Positions 51,323 through 61,639 of a stretch of DNA of 64,000 bases are shown in pieces. The number at the start of each line of letters is the position of its first letter. Positions within the stretch are counted from its first letter, which is position 1. Origin of the DNA: JAKVAV01 sp047632755 (GTDB taxonomy: Bacteria; Bacteroidota; Bacteroidia; Flavobacteriales_D; Cryomorphaceae). The position numbers and the translations under genes are program-made. The notes under the pieces were generated by a model. The model saw only the letters and a program-made list of their open reading frames with translations, did not search any database and was not told the origin of the DNA. Location of the stretch: contig JBLIDT010000006.1 in NCBI GenBank assembly GCA_047632755.1, forward strand, positions 86,490-150,489, in the 5' to 3' direction.

Positions 51323-54300
51323 ATGAAGATTCAAATGTCCCGGTTCCTCTGGGTACTTTCTTTCCTTCTGATTTCCTCCGTTGCGCTTCAAGCGCAAAAC
51401 ATCACGGGTGTGGTGAACGACGAAAACGGACTTTCAATGCCTGGTGTTACAGTAAGGATTGAAGGAACTACTCAAGGAGATGCTACTGACTTAGACGGAA
51501 AGTATGACATCAAAGACGCTCCAGTAGGAGAGCAGGTTTTGGTGTTTTCTTTTATTGGGTATCTGGAAGCGAGAGAGACAATCAATGTTGCACCAACTGG
51601 TACAATTACTGTAAATCGGGATATGGAAGTGGATGCCGAAACGTTGGAAGAGTTTATCGTGGTTGGTTATGGTGTTCAAAGAAAGCGAGAAGTAACTGGG
51701 TCAATAGTAAAAGTAGGATCAAAAGAGCTTACAGATATTCCGACACCAAGTTTTGAAGCAGCACTTCAAGGAAAAGCAGCTGGGGTGCAAGTAACACAGG
51801 GCAGTGGTTTAGCTGGATCTGCATCAGTCATTCGCGTGAGAGGAATCGCTTCGATTTCTGCCGCAGGAGATCCTCTATATGTCGTAGACGGAATACCCAT
51901 TACTCAAGATTATTTCTTAAACGGGAATTCTGGTGGAATGAATAACAATCCTCTTGCCACCATTAACCCGAATGATATTGCAAGTGTCGAAATTCTTAAA
52001 GATGCCGCAGCCACTGGAATTTATGGCTCACGTGGTGCCAATGGTGTAATCTTGATTACCACGAAAACAGGCACAGGCACAGGTTGGGATTATTCGTTGA
52101 ATACAAGACACGGTTTTTCAGTTCCTACCGCCCGACCTAATATGCTCAATGCATCTCAGTACCTTCAGTTGTACCAAGAGGCATGGGAAAACGATGGCAA
52201 TGTGGGGTTGGCGACTTTGCCTGGAAATATTTCTTGGGATCAGGCACGCCAAACAGATACAGATTGGGTAGATGAAACGATCGGAGTTGGATTTAAGCAG
52301 TCATACAACTTCTCCGCAAATTTTGGAACTAAGAAATTGAAGCTCTTCTCCTCTTTGGGTTATGATGACAATGGCTCCTACCTTGTCGGTAACTCATATG
52401 AGAGATCGTCTTTTAGAACGAATGCAACATATAAGATTAACGACAAGCTCGATATCTCGGCAAATGTGTCCGTTAGCCAGGGAGTGAACAATCGAGTAAA
52501 TGCTGCTTGGAGCGGTGGTTTGGGTGATGCAATGTCTAGAGCGCTTCCAATCTACCCGATTTTTCACCCTGATACCGTTTTTGATGGCAATGGAAATATA
52601 TTGCATCTTCCATCTGATTATTGGGATGATGGGCCTAACCCAGTTCGCCAAAGAGAACTTCAGGAATGGACAACTACCGAGTTCAGATCGATTAATAACG
52701 TTTCCTTAGAGTACCGTCCGATCAAAAACATGTTCGTAAAGGCCTACTTCGGTTATGACTACATGAATCTTTTTGATGATATATTTCAAGATAGATTGTT
52801 GCGAAATGCTGAACGAACATCTGATTTAGAAAATATCGCTACCCGAAATCACAACTACACCAACAACTGGAATACGAATGCAACTGTTTCTTACATTCAT
52901 GAATTGGATGACAAGAATACGTTCACTTACATGCTCGGATTCGAATACCAAGATTCAAGAACGGTTTTCAGATCGGGGATTTCTCAAGAGGGCGCTGGCG
53001 TGAATGGTCAGATATCGGGTGATGCACTCTCTGGTATAAGACAAGCCAGTCCGGCTGACAACAAACAATTCAGCAATTTTATATCTGGTTTTGGACGAGT
53101 GAATTACGCCCGAGACAATAAATACTTTGGACAATTTAGTGCCAGAGCTGACGGTTCTTCTCGCTTTGGGGAAAACAATAGAATCGGATTCTTCCCAACT
53201 GTTTCTGGGGGATGGGTAATGAGTGAAGAAGACTTCTTGAAGGGGAACGAGACGATATCTTTTATGAAGTTGAGAGCTGGTTGGGGATTAACAGGAAACG
53301 CTGCAATCCCGAATTATCAGCAATATGGTTTTTACACCCGAGCTAACGAAGCTTATAACGGGGAGGACATCCGTTTCTTGAGTGTTCCCTCAAACCCAGA
53401 TATACAATGGGAGACTTCTGAAATTATTGACGTAGCACTAGAAATGGGTTTATGGGATGACAGGGTGACTACTACCTTGTCACTTTACAATAAGAAGACA
53501 ACAGACATACTACTGAATCTTACACCACAGCCGAGTACTGGTTTTACAGGGTTCTGGGATAATGTAGGAGAAATTGTCAATAGAGGAGTTGAGCTTGAAG
53601 TGAGCACTATCAACATGGATAGAGAAAATTTTACTTGGAGAACAGATTTCAACATAGCCTACAATTACAATGAGATTGTCAGCATCGGAAATTACAGTGA
53701 AGATGCAATCAGCGGAGGTACCAATGATACCCGTGTAGTAGTTGGAGAACCTGTTGGAACTAACTTCCTCGTGCGATTTCAAGGGGTAGATCCTCAAACA
53801 GGTAGAAATGTATACTTAGACATTAATGGAAATCATACGAGTACCTGGGATCCTGCCAACCGAGTTCCTGTTGGGCGTGTTCTTCCATTGGCCGTCGGTG
53901 GAATCACAAACAATTTCGACTTTGGTCGCTGGAATGTGGGGCTGGTTATGATTTTCAGCTTGGGCAGTAATATTTATGACTCTTCGAGCAAGAGACAGAA
54001 TGGAGTGGTTACAGACTGGAATATGAGAACAGAAGTCTTTGACCGTTGGCAGCAAGAAGGCGATGAAGCTGAGTTTGCACGTCTATCGAGGTTGGTTGAG
54101 AATTACGGTATTGACAATCCCTTTAATAACAATACTGACCAATGGATCAAAAATGGTGACTATCTAAGAGTGCGCCGATTAAGTGTGACTTATAATATCC
54201 CAGCCTTTAACGTGGCAGCAGCGGCATTTAAAGGAGCGTCAGTTACCCTTACTGCTTCTAACTTTTTGACATTCACAAATTTTGAAGGCCTCGATCCTGA

Positions 54301-54412
54301 GATAGCGCGCGACTTCGATAACGCTACCGACATGAACATGAGTCCGAACATCACATACCTTACTCCTCCGCAAGAAATGAGTTTTAACCTTGCGTTCAAT
54401 TTAAGATTTTAG
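51323..54412 (+). CDS. susC: SusC/RagA-family TonB-linked outer membrane transporter
   Basis: A 1029-residue TonB-dependent transporter for oligosaccharide import. After the signal (to about LQAQ, 24) comes a carboxypeptidase-regulatory-like domain (ITGVVNDENGLSMPGVTV to about 100), then the TonB box area and plug (EEFIVVGYGVQRKREVTGSI, LYVVDGIPIT, DAAATGIYGSRGANGVILITTK) and a ~750-residue beta-barrel ending MSFNLAFNLRF with the terminal Phe typical of barrels. The ATG at 51323 is chosen because it opens the signal peptide; the frame is open back to 51239. It is followed 4 bases later by susD. The substrate, presumably maltodextrin, is inferred from neighbours. Confidence 0.96.
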   Translation: MKIQMSRFLWVLSFLLISSVALQAQNITGVVNDENGLSMPGVTVRIEGTTQGDATDLDGKYDIKDAPVGEQVLVFSFIGYLEARETINVAPTGTITVNRDMEVDAETLEEFIVVGYGVQRKREVTGSIVKVGSKELTDIPTPSFEAALQGKAAGVQVTQGSGLAGSASVIRVRGIASISAAGDPLYVVDGIPITQDYFLNGNSGGMNNNPLATINPNDIASVEILKDAAATGIYGSRGANGVILITTKTGTGTGWDYSLNTRHGFSVPTARPNMLNASQYLQLYQEAWENDGNVGLATLPGNISWDQARQTDTDWVDETIGVGFKQSYNFSANFGTKKLKLFSSLGYDDNGSYLVGNSYERSSFRTNATYKINDKLDISANVSVSQGVNNRVNAAWSGGLGDAMSRALPIYPIFHPDTVFDGNGNILHLPSDYWDDGPNPVRQRELQEWTTTEFRSINNVSLEYRPIKNMFVKAYFGYDYMNLFDDIFQDRLLRNAERTSDLENIATRNHNYTNNWNTNATVSYIHELDDKNTFTYMLGFEYQDSRTVFRSGISQEGAGVNGQISGDALSGIRQASPADNKQFSNFISGFGRVNYARDNKYFGQFSARADGSSRFGENNRIGFFPTVSGGWVMSEEDFLKGNETISFMKLRAGWGLTGNAAIPNYQQYGFYTRANEAYNGEDIRFLSVPSNPDIQWETSEIIDVALEMGLWDDRVTTTLSLYNKKTTDILLNLTPQPSTGFTGFWDNVGEIVNRGVELEVSTINMDRENFTWRTDFNIAYNYNEIVSIGNYSEDAISGGTNDTRVVVGEPVGTNFLVRFQGVDPQTGRNVYLDINGNHTSTWDPANRVPVGRVLPLAVGGITNNFDFGRWNVGLVMIFSLGSNIYDSSSKRQNGVVTDWNMRTEVFDRWQQEGDEAEFARLSRLVENYGIDNPFNNNTDQWIKNGDYLRVRRLSVTYNIPAFNVAAAAFKGASVTLTASNFLTFTNFEGLDPEIARDFDNATDMNMSPNITYLTPPQEMSFNLAFNLRF

Positions 54413-54416
54413 AAAA

Positions 54417-55832
54417 ATGACGATTAAGACATACTTTATTCCGCAGCTTTTTGGAATCCTCTTATTTGGGTTTGTTTTTTCTTCTTGTGAGGATCTTCTG
54501 GAGCGCAAGCCAGCTGAGGATAGTCAAAACCTTTTGCCTGAAAATGCAATCGAAACGCCTGAGGACGTCAAAGAGATATTGGTTTCCGCATACGACGTTT
54601 TAGGTAATACTTACAACGGAAATGCACAAAACCTTTTCAATCTTCTCGGTGACAATTTAGAACGGCCTGTACAGCAGGATGATTATACTTCAGTGTGGCT
54701 GAGAAACACAAGTATTTTCAATGGAAACGTAGGAGGTGTATTTGCTAACCTTTATAGAGGCCCACTGCGAGCAAACACTGTCATTGAAAATAAAGATATG
54801 GTGGATTACACCAATTCAGATTTTAACCCTCTCCAGTTCGAGGCTGAAGCACGCTTTATTAGAGCCCTCTGTCATTTTGATATTGTTAGGGGCTGGGCAC
54901 ATCCTTATGATTATACACCAGGAAACGAGCACCCCGGAGTTGCTATTCGGACTAGTTCTGATATCGTTAATGCGAGCAGGTCTACAGTGAAAGAAGTTTA
55001 TGACCTAGTATTGTCTGACTTGGCATTTGCTCAAGAAAACTTAACGGACCAGAATCCTGTGTATGCCACACGCTGGGCGGCGTTGGCTTTAGAGGCTGAA
55101 GTAAGATTTCAAATGCACGAATACGACCGCGCGTTTCAACTTGCAAACCAAGTGATCACTGAAGCACCCTATGATTTCGATACAGAAGTAAATCGATACC
55201 AGTATCCAGCGGTTTCTTCAGAAGCCATCTTCTACATCTTCACAGGAATAAGACCCAGCGATGGCTCTATTGATTCTCGAAATGGAGGTTTTCGCGGGAA
55301 TTATTACTCAGGGCCTGAGCAGGTGACGACACTTAATTTTACAGAAGAGTTTTATGGCCTTCAAAAAGCCAATGGCGATCTCGGTCAAAGACCACTCTTG
55401 TACCAAACGGTAAATCAGGAAGAGGTGTCTTTCTTTGTTACTAACATGTTTGAGCCTGAATTCTTTCATATTCCAGTGTTGACGATAACTCAGATGAAAT
55501 TAATCAGAGCAGAATCTGCAGCGGAAACTGGAGCTGGTTTGACGATCGCAATCCAAGATATCAATGATATAAGAGGCAGAGCTTATGGCTCAGTTGCTTT
55601 CGATCTGATAGCTTCAGCGTCAGATGACGATGTTATCGGGGCTGCCAGACTCGAAAGAAGATTGGAGTTTCCTTGCACCGGCCAAAGATTTCATGACCTA
55701 AAGCGAATTGGGGCTCAAGGTGAAGAGGTCATTGTAAGAGAGAAACCGTACGATTGTCCCGGAATGATTTTGCAATTTCCTTCAACTGAACAAACTGATT
55801 TATTTCCTCTTAATCCAGGAGGAGGATGTTAA
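54417..55832 (+). CDS. susD: SusD/RagB-family glycan-binding lipoprotein
   Basis: A 471-residue surface lipoprotein (lipobox FSSC, about Cys24) that caps the SusC barrel and binds glycan. The opening EDLLERKPAEDSQNLLPENAIETPEDVKEILVSAYD, AEARFIRALCHFDIVRGWAHPYDY (about 137-160) and the closing RLERRLEFPCTGQRFHDLKR are typical of SusD/RagB. It is slightly shorter than Bacteroides SusD (about 550). Confidence 0.95.
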   Translation: MTIKTYFIPQLFGILLFGFVFSSCEDLLERKPAEDSQNLLPENAIETPEDVKEILVSAYDVLGNTYNGNAQNLFNLLGDNLERPVQQDDYTSVWLRNTSIFNGNVGGVFANLYRGPLRANTVIENKDMVDYTNSDFNPLQFEAEARFIRALCHFDIVRGWAHPYDYTPGNEHPGVAIRTSSDIVNASRSTVKEVYDLVLSDLAFAQENLTDQNPVYATRWAALALEAEVRFQMHEYDRAFQLANQVITEAPYDFDTEVNRYQYPAVSSEAIFYIFTGIRPSDGSIDSRNGGFRGNYYSGPEQVTTLNFTEEFYGLQKANGDLGQRPLLYQTVNQEEVSFFVTNMFEPEFFHIPVLTITQMKLIRAESAAETGAGLTIAIQDINDIRGRAYGSVAFDLIASASDDDVIGAARLERRLEFPCTGQRFHDLKRIGAQGEEVIVREKPYDCPGMILQFPSTEQTDLFPLNPGGGC

Positions 55833-55848
55833 TTGAAAATAGAAAGTG

Positions 55849-56343
55849 ATGAAGAATAAGTTCAATATATTTTATTTGATTCTTTTCACCGCCTTGATTT
55901 TTCAAGGTTGTAAAGAAGACGAAGCTGAAATTGGTGAACCATTTGGTAAGACTGAAGGTCTGGTAGCCACTGGTTGGGTAGTAAATCAAGTTTTTCTGGT
56001 TGACGAAGGGAACCCCTCAAAACCCGAGAGAGAAATTTCAGAATACTATACCTCTGGATCTGACCTGCTAGAAATCAAGTTTGAAGCCGATGGTACATTC
56101 GAGACAATCTCTGGAGATGGAGTGAACTTTTTCCCAGATGCAGGTACGTGGTCGTTTAATGATCCGTTGACACCATCGAGTATCACGCTTGTTTCTGACG
56201 ATCAAACGATCAATTCACCTCTGGGGGGACCGACTCGAATCGTAGATAACGAACTCAAAATGAACGTTCAAAAATTCTGTAACACCGACGGTGAAGATAA
56301 AGCAGTACTCGGTTACAGATTGGTATTTGTAAGAAAGTCATAA
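55849..56343 (+). CDS. Lipocalin-like lipoprotein in SusE position
   Basis: A 164-residue lipoprotein (lipobox FQGC near Cys21). After an acidic stretch, LVATGWVVNQVF...LLEIKFEADGTFETISGDG...DAGTWSFNDPL resembles the small lipocalin-like/DUF5004-type lipoproteins that follow SusD in other loci. No Bacteroides SusE-like domain can be recognised. The ATG at 55849 is used; a GTG directly precedes it. It is 16 bases after susD. Confidence 0.65.
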   Translation: MKNKFNIFYLILFTALIFQGCKEDEAEIGEPFGKTEGLVATGWVVNQVFLVDEGNPSKPEREISEYYTSGSDLLEIKFEADGTFETISGDGVNFFPDAGTWSFNDPLTPSSITLVSDDQTINSPLGGPTRIVDNELKMNVQKFCNTDGEDKAVLGYRLVFVRKS

Positions 56344-56353
56344 AGCAAAAGAA

Positions 56354-57211
56354 ATGAAACTTAGATCAATCATACTCATTGCTGTTGCCATAGGATGGAG
56401 TTCTTTGGCGACGGCGCAAGGAATCTATTTCGACCCCGAACCTACAGATGTTACGGGGCCTGTGAGGTTGTACGTTGACGTGTCATCTTCAGAATGTGAC
56501 TGTCCTGAATTAATGGATGGCGACTCCGAAACCAATCCATTGTATATCTGGGCGTGGAATCCAAATGGTGATCGTCCAGATTTAGAAATAGGTGGATCAA
56601 CCTTCGCTGTGACAAATGGAGACTGGGGAAATTCAAATGATAATTTGATATTGACGCAGGATGAGTCCAATCCAAATCTCTGGTACTTTGATTTTTTAGG
56701 AGCTTCTATGGTTCAGTTTTACAATGTACCCGCTGCTCAGTTTTACGAAAGCGGAATCGATTTTCTCGTGAAAGAGAAAAACGGTGAGTCACCGGGCGAG
56801 GGTATCGGCGAGCAAAAGTCTCCTGATATTAATATCATTCCCGAACCAGTTGGCTGTTTCGATAAGGTTTGTCCCTTTCCAACAACATTCTTCCAAGAAG
56901 ATTTTTTTGCATTAACATACGATACCAATAAAGAAGCCAATCCTGGTCTGCAAGGTGGGGATGCCTATTTTGCTAGATTTCAATACAAAGTAAATGGTGG
57001 TGCTTATCAGATTTTGGAAGTTACGGATGAGTCCAAAGTTGCAATGGTTCCTGAAGGGGATGGTTTCTTCTCTATAACCATAATTCCCACAGATTTTTTT
57101 GGCTTGAACGAAAATGACATCCTCGACGAAATTCGGGTATCGTTTACAAAACCACCGCTTGATGATGCACCGTATAGTACTGCAGTCTCACTTTTTCCAG
57201 GCTGCCCGTAG
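56354..57211 (+). CDS. Secreted protein in SusF position, probable glycan-binding
   Basis: A 285-residue exported protein (signal to about ATAQ, 22) with no lipobox and no T9SS tail. GIYFDPEPTDVTGPVRLYVDVSSSECDCPE and YIWAWNPNGDRPDLE recall the opening of SusE/F-like starch-binding domains, and the N-terminal domain of the T9SS amylase starts in a similar way (VTIDPPFPTINDNVTITF). Cys pairs at about 36/38 and 169/174 may form disulfides. It is the last gene of the susCD unit, closed by a strong terminator. Confidence 0.6.
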   Translation: MKLRSIILIAVAIGWSSLATAQGIYFDPEPTDVTGPVRLYVDVSSSECDCPELMDGDSETNPLYIWAWNPNGDRPDLEIGGSTFAVTNGDWGNSNDNLILTQDESNPNLWYFDFLGASMVQFYNVPAAQFYESGIDFLVKEKNGESPGEGIGEQKSPDINIIPEPVGCFDKVCPFPTTFFQEDFFALTYDTNKEANPGLQGGDAYFARFQYKVNGGAYQILEVTDESKVAMVPEGDGFFSITIIPTDFFGLNENDILDEIRVSFTKPPLDDAPYSTAVSLFPGCP

Positions 57212-57248
57212 TATCGACTTGTTAATATTTGTTGATTCAGAACCTTTT

Positions 57249-57290
57249 ACCACCCGGCTCGGTTAATTTCGAGCCGGGTGGTTTTTTTTA
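57249..57290 (+). terminator. Rho-independent terminator of the susCD unit
   Basis: Perfect 13-bp stem ACCACCCGGCTCG / CGAGCCGGGTGGT with loop GTTAATTT, followed by TTTTTTT. It marks the right end of the starch region. Confidence 0.95.
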
Positions 57291-57352
57291 TCCGTGCATC
57301 TAGTCATGGGGCCGCTCAAGTAATACACTCATCGCGGAACCCCTTACGTTAA

Positions 57353-57360
57353 TACTTTTG
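57353..57360 (+). promoter_or_regulatory. Possible -7 element for the MacB-like operon
   Basis: TACTTTTG matches TAnnTTTG but lies only 9 bases before the chosen ATG, so the mRNA would have almost no leader. No -33 was found. Confidence 0.3.
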
Positions 57361-57369
57361 ATTCGGATT

Positions 57370-58053
57370 ATGATCACTCTCAAGAATGTCAATAAGAGCT
57401 ACACAGTAGGCAATAGGCCGCTTCCTGTCTTAAAAGGTATCGATCTCGATATTAAAGATGGCGAAATGGTTTCTATTATGGGCTCCTCGGGATCGGGTAA
57501 ATCAACCCTGCTCAATATTTTAGGGATTCTCGATAGCTACGATTCGGGAGAATATCTCCTTGACGGAAAATTGATCAAAGACCTTTCCGAAACGAAGTCA
57601 GCAAAGTACCGCAGCGAAATGATCGGATTTATATTCCAGTCGTTTAACTTGATTTCTTTTAAGAATGCAGTCGAGAATGTGGCATTGCCTCTTTATTACA
57701 AAGGAATAAAACGGCGAAAACGCAATGAGCTTGCTCGTCAGTATTTGGATAAAGTAGGCCTTTTGGATTGGGCAGATCACATGCCTTCTGAGCTTAGTGG
57801 AGGCCAGAAACAACGAGTGGCGATTGCTAGAGCGCTGATTACCAGTCCAAAGGTGATTTTGGCCGATGAGCCAACGGGAGCCTTGGATTCTTCCACTTCA
57901 TACGCCGTTATGGACTTGCTCAAAAAGGTGAATTCAGAAGGAATGACAGTGGTCATCGTTACCCACGAAAATGACATTGCCGAAAAAACAGATCGATTGA
58001 TCAAGCTGAAAGATGGAGTAATCGAAAGCCACAACTACCTGGTTCATGTTTGA
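57370..58053 (+). CDS. ABC transporter ATP-binding protein (MacB/LolD-like)
   Basis: A 227-residue ATPase. Walker A GSSGSGKST (about 37-45), signature LSGGQKQRVAIARAL (about 137), Walker B VILADEPTGALDSST. The LDEPTGALDS form belongs to the MacB/LolD/FtsE branch, whose transporters move substrates from the periplasm by mechanotransmission. The ATG at 57370 starts MITLKNVNKSY; an in-frame TTG lies at 57358. It overlaps the first permease gene by 8 bases. Confidence 0.95.
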   Translation: MITLKNVNKSYTVGNRPLPVLKGIDLDIKDGEMVSIMGSSGSGKSTLLNILGILDSYDSGEYLLDGKLIKDLSETKSAKYRSEMIGFIFQSFNLISFKNAVENVALPLYYKGIKRRKRNELARQYLDKVGLLDWADHMPSELSGGQKQRVAIARALITSPKVILADEPTGALDSSTSYAVMDLLKKVNSEGMTVVIVTHENDIAEKTDRLIKLKDGVIESHNYLVHV

Positions 58054-59275
58054 TCTGGATAAATGGCAAGAAATACTAGCAACGATTCGAAAGAATAAGT
58101 TGCGCACTTTCCTTACCGCTTTCTCGGTAATGTGGGGTGTTTTTATGCTCGTTCTACTTCTTGGTGTAAGCACTGGTCTGCAGAACGGTGTGGTACACAG
58201 CTTTTCCGACAATGCCATCAATAGTATTTGGGTGTATTCGGGTAAAACTTCCATGGCTTACAAAGGTCTCAAGCCAGGCAGGCAAATCCAGTTCAAGACT
58301 GAGGACTTCGAAAATGTCCGAGATGCTGTGGATGGAATAGAGTATGCCACGGCTCGATACATGGTGTGGAGCGCAGAGGTGGCTTACGGTGATGAATACA
58401 GCACTTATCCGCTGAGGGCCGTGAATCCCGATCATCAATTCCTAGAGAATAGTCTCATTAAGAAGGGTAGATTTCTCAATCCAACTGACCTTCTCGAGAA
58501 TAGAAAAGTCGCGGTAATCGGAAAAGAGATCGTCGATGATTTATTTCCCGACGTTAATCCACTCGGCGAATATTTGCGGGTATACGGCATTCCTTTTAAA
58601 GTAGTGGGCGTATTTGAAGACACCGGGAACTCACGAGCACAACGGTATATCTATATTCCGCTGAGCTCAGGGCAAAATGTTTTTGGTGCTGGGGACGATA
58701 TTCAGCAGTTCATGGTTACCACTGGTCAATTGCCCTTGCCAGAAACGATGAGAATGACCGCCCAGATAGAAGACATGCTTCGCAGAAAGCACACCATTCA
58801 TCCCGATGATGAAAGCGCCATTAGTGTGAGCAACAACAACGAGGAGTTCCAAGAGGTTGCCAATATCCTGACAGGTATCGAGGTTTTTGTTTGGATAATC
58901 GGCGCATTTACCATTATTGCAGGGATCGTTGGTGTGAGCAATATCATGAGTATCGTGGTGAAGGAACGCACCAAAGAAATAGGAGTGAGGAAGGCACTTG
59001 GCGCAACTCCCGCTTCGGTTGTTTTCTTGATCCTTCAGGAGTCAATATTTATCACTTCCGTTGCTGGATATATCGGGCTTGTATTGGGTGTTTTCACCCT
59101 TGAAGGAGTTTCAAATCTCATCGGAGAGGTAGAAATGTTTCGCAATCCCGAAGTAGATTTCAATGTCGCTCTTATTACTCTGGTCGTAATGATTATTGCT
59201 GGAGCTTTAGCAGGATTGTTCCCATCACTTAGGGCGGCCAGCATAAAACCCGTAATCGCATTAAAAGACGAATAG
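58046..59275 (+). CDS. MacB-like ABC transporter permease, first paralogue
   Basis: A 409-residue permease with the MacB layout: N-terminal membrane helix (RTFLTAFSVMWGVFMLVLLLG), a ~240-residue periplasmic MacB-PCD-type domain, and three C-terminal helices with the FtsX-type segment SIVVKERTKEIGVRKALGATPASV. It resembles the next gene throughout. One base separates the two genes. Confidence 0.92.
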   Translation: MFDLDKWQEILATIRKNKLRTFLTAFSVMWGVFMLVLLLGVSTGLQNGVVHSFSDNAINSIWVYSGKTSMAYKGLKPGRQIQFKTEDFENVRDAVDGIEYATARYMVWSAEVAYGDEYSTYPLRAVNPDHQFLENSLIKKGRFLNPTDLLENRKVAVIGKEIVDDLFPDVNPLGEYLRVYGIPFKVVGVFEDTGNSRAQRYIYIPLSSGQNVFGAGDDIQQFMVTTGQLPLPETMRMTAQIEDMLRRKHTIHPDDESAISVSNNNEEFQEVANILTGIEVFVWIIGAFTIIAGIVGVSNIMSIVVKERTKEIGVRKALGATPASVVFLILQESIFITSVAGYIGLVLGVFTLEGVSNLIGEVEMFRNPEVDFNVALITLVVMIIAGALAGLFPSLRAASIKPVIALKDE

Positions 59276-59276
59276 T

Positions 59277-60527
59277 ATGTTCGATCGAGACAAATGGGCT
59301 GAAGTAATTCAGGTGCTGAGCAAGAATCCGTTCCGCACCGCGGCCACAGCCTTCGGTGTGATGTGGGGCATTATGATGCTCATTGTCATGATGGGTTCCG
59401 GACAGGGTTTGCAAAATGGCGTCACCGCCAATTTTAGCCGGGTGACCAACTGCATGTTCATTTGGACTCAATCTACTACTAAACCCTATGCGGGTTTCAA
59501 GCAAGGAAGAAGTTTTAATTTGAGAAGCAGCGATGTGGAATTTCTCAGAAGCAATGTTCCCGAAATTGATATCCTCTCTCCCAGAAATCAATTGGGTGGC
59601 TACAACGGCGAAAACAATGTGACACGGGGAATCAGAACAGGTTCCTTTTCAGCATTTGGTGATACACCAGACTATTTCAAAATAGAACCGAAACCCATTA
59701 CTAAGGGTCGATTTATCAATTGGGCTGATCTCGATGAACTCCGAAAAGTCTGTGTTATTGGTGAGCGAGTCTACAAAGAGCTTTTTGAAAAAGGAGTCAA
59801 TCCATTGGGTGAATACATTAAGATCAGTGGAGTAAATTTCCAGGTCGTTGGCGTGTACAAATCAACCTTTTCGGGAGAGCGTGCTGAAGAGGATACAAAG
59901 AGCATATTCGTGCCGTTTACCACCTTTCAAAAGGCATTTAATTACGGTGATGTGGTGGGCTGGATGAGCATCACCAGTCGAGAGGGTGTTCCCGTTTCTG
60001 CCATGGAGGAGAAGATCCTAGATAAATTGAAAGTGCGTCACAAGGTTCATCCCGAAGACAATCGGGCTTTTGGTTCGTACAATCGCGAAGAAGAATTCGT
60101 TCAGATGAACGGAATCTTCAACGGCATCAAAGGACTGTCTTGGTTTGTAGGGATATTGACCCTTATCGCAGGAAGTATTGGCGTCAGTAATATCATGCTC
60201 GTGATTGTCAAAGAGCGCACCAATGAAATTGGCGTTCGGAAGGCACTCGGCGCCACACCTTGGAGTATTGTTTCTCAGGTGCTGTTGGAGTCTTTGTTTC
60301 TAGCGTCGTTAGCAGGTTTTCTCGGGGTCATATTTGGCGTCTGGTTATTGGAGTTGGTCTCGACTTTTGTCGAGGGTCAAGACGGATCTTTCCGCAATCC
60401 AGGAGTAGATTTCCAAGTAGTATTGACCGCGCTTGTCATCTTAATTATTTCAGGATCCATGGCTGGGCTCTTGCCTGCCATGAGAGCCGCACGAATAAAA
60501 CCTATTGAAGCACTCAGAACCGAATAG
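59277..60527 (+). CDS. MacB-like ABC transporter permease, second paralogue
   Basis: A 416-residue permease with the same plan (MFDRDKWAEVIQVLSKNPFRTAATAFGVMWGIMM...; VKERTNEIGVRKALGATPWSI). The two permeases share their opening MFD-DKW and the coupling helix but differ in the periplasmic domain, so they probably form a heterodimer with the single ATPase. Confidence 0.92.
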   Translation: MFDRDKWAEVIQVLSKNPFRTAATAFGVMWGIMMLIVMMGSGQGLQNGVTANFSRVTNCMFIWTQSTTKPYAGFKQGRSFNLRSSDVEFLRSNVPEIDILSPRNQLGGYNGENNVTRGIRTGSFSAFGDTPDYFKIEPKPITKGRFINWADLDELRKVCVIGERVYKELFEKGVNPLGEYIKISGVNFQVVGVYKSTFSGERAEEDTKSIFVPFTTFQKAFNYGDVVGWMSITSREGVPVSAMEEKILDKLKVRHKVHPEDNRAFGSYNREEEFVQMNGIFNGIKGLSWFVGILTLIAGSIGVSNIMLVIVKERTNEIGVRKALGATPWSIVSQVLLESLFLASLAGFLGVIFGVWLLELVSTFVEGQDGSFRNPGVDFQVVLTALVILIISGSMAGLLPAMRAARIKPIEALRTE

Positions 60528-60538
60528 AAACAACCATT

Positions 60539-61639
60539 ATGAAAAAAGTCATTTTCATCATTGCATCCATTCTCATTGTCGGTCTCTTGGCCTGGACAAT
60601 GTATTACCTCTACGAAAAGTCGCAGGAGAAACCTGTTTCATTTAAAGTTGAAGCGGCCAAGCGAACGGATATCATCAAGAAAACCGTTGCAACTGGGAGC
60701 GTTCTTCCAAGAAGGGAGATAGACATCAAGCCAGTTGTTTCGGGGATTATCGACCAGCTTTTCATTGAGCCGGGAATGTCGATCAAGGCAGGAGAAATAA
60801 TCGCCCGCATAAAAGTTATTCCCGATATGGTGACGCTAAATAACGCGGAGAACCGCTTGGAGAGGTCTGAGATTGGATTGGATAATGCCAAGATTGACTT
60901 TGATCGAAACAAAAATCTTTTTGATGACGGAGTTATTTCCTACGCCGACTATCAGCCCTTTGACTTGGAAAAACGCAATTCCCAAGCAGAGTATGACGCT
61001 GCGAAGGACAATCTCCAAATCATCCGAGAAGGGGTGAGTAGCAAAAATAGCGCTGCCGCGAATACTTTGGTTAGAAGCACGATAACGGGAATGGTATTGG
61101 CTGTTCCTGTTGAAATTGGGAATAGCGTTATCGAACTCAATAACTTCAATGAGGGAACGACTATCGCCTCAGTGGCTGATATGACAGACCTAATTTTTGA
61201 AGGGAAAGTCGATGAAAGTGAGGTCGGAAAGATTTCAGAGGGAATGGATTTAATACTTACTATTGGCGCCATTGAAGACGAAGAATTTGATGCGAAACTG
61301 GAATACATTTCACCGAAAGGCGTTGAAGAAAATGGAGCGATCCAGTTTGAGATCAAAGCAGCGGTAGACCTGAAAGAGAACCAGTTCATTCGAGCGGGTT
61401 ATTCTGCAAATGCCAATGTAGTTTTGGATAGAAGAGATAACGTGCTCGCCATTGACGAAGGCTTGGTTCAGTACGAGAATGACACAACCACTTTCGTGGA
61501 AATAGCAGTCGGTGATCAAAAATTCGAAAGACGAGATGTGAAACTTGGACTTTCTGATGGCATTAAAGTAGAAGTCTTAAGCGGTGTTTCCGAAGAAGAT
61601 GAAATCAAAGTTTGGAACCAACCCATAACTGAAGGATGA
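60539..61639 (+). CDS. MacA/HlyD-like periplasmic adaptor protein
   Basis: A 366-residue adaptor with an N-terminal membrane anchor (about 5-25), a split lipoyl/barrel-sandwich domain (KTVATGSVLPRREIDIKPVVSGII; ...NTLVRSTITGMVLAVPVEIGN) around a helical hairpin (about 100-165), and beta-barrel and membrane-proximal domains. It would link the MacB-like permeases to an outer membrane channel; no TolC gene is in the window. Its 3' end overlaps the binding-protein gene by 4 bases. Confidence 0.92.
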   Translation: MKKVIFIIASILIVGLLAWTMYYLYEKSQEKPVSFKVEAAKRTDIIKKTVATGSVLPRREIDIKPVVSGIIDQLFIEPGMSIKAGEIIARIKVIPDMVTLNNAENRLERSEIGLDNAKIDFDRNKNLFDDGVISYADYQPFDLEKRNSQAEYDAAKDNLQIIREGVSSKNSAAANTLVRSTITGMVLAVPVEIGNSVIELNNFNEGTTIASVADMTDLIFEGKVDESEVGKISEGMDLILTIGAIEDEEFDAKLEYISPKGVEENGAIQFEIKAAVDLKENQFIRAGYSANANVVLDRRDNVLAIDEGLVQYENDTTTFVEIAVGDQKFERRDVKLGLSDGIKVEVLSGVSEEDEIKVWNQPITEG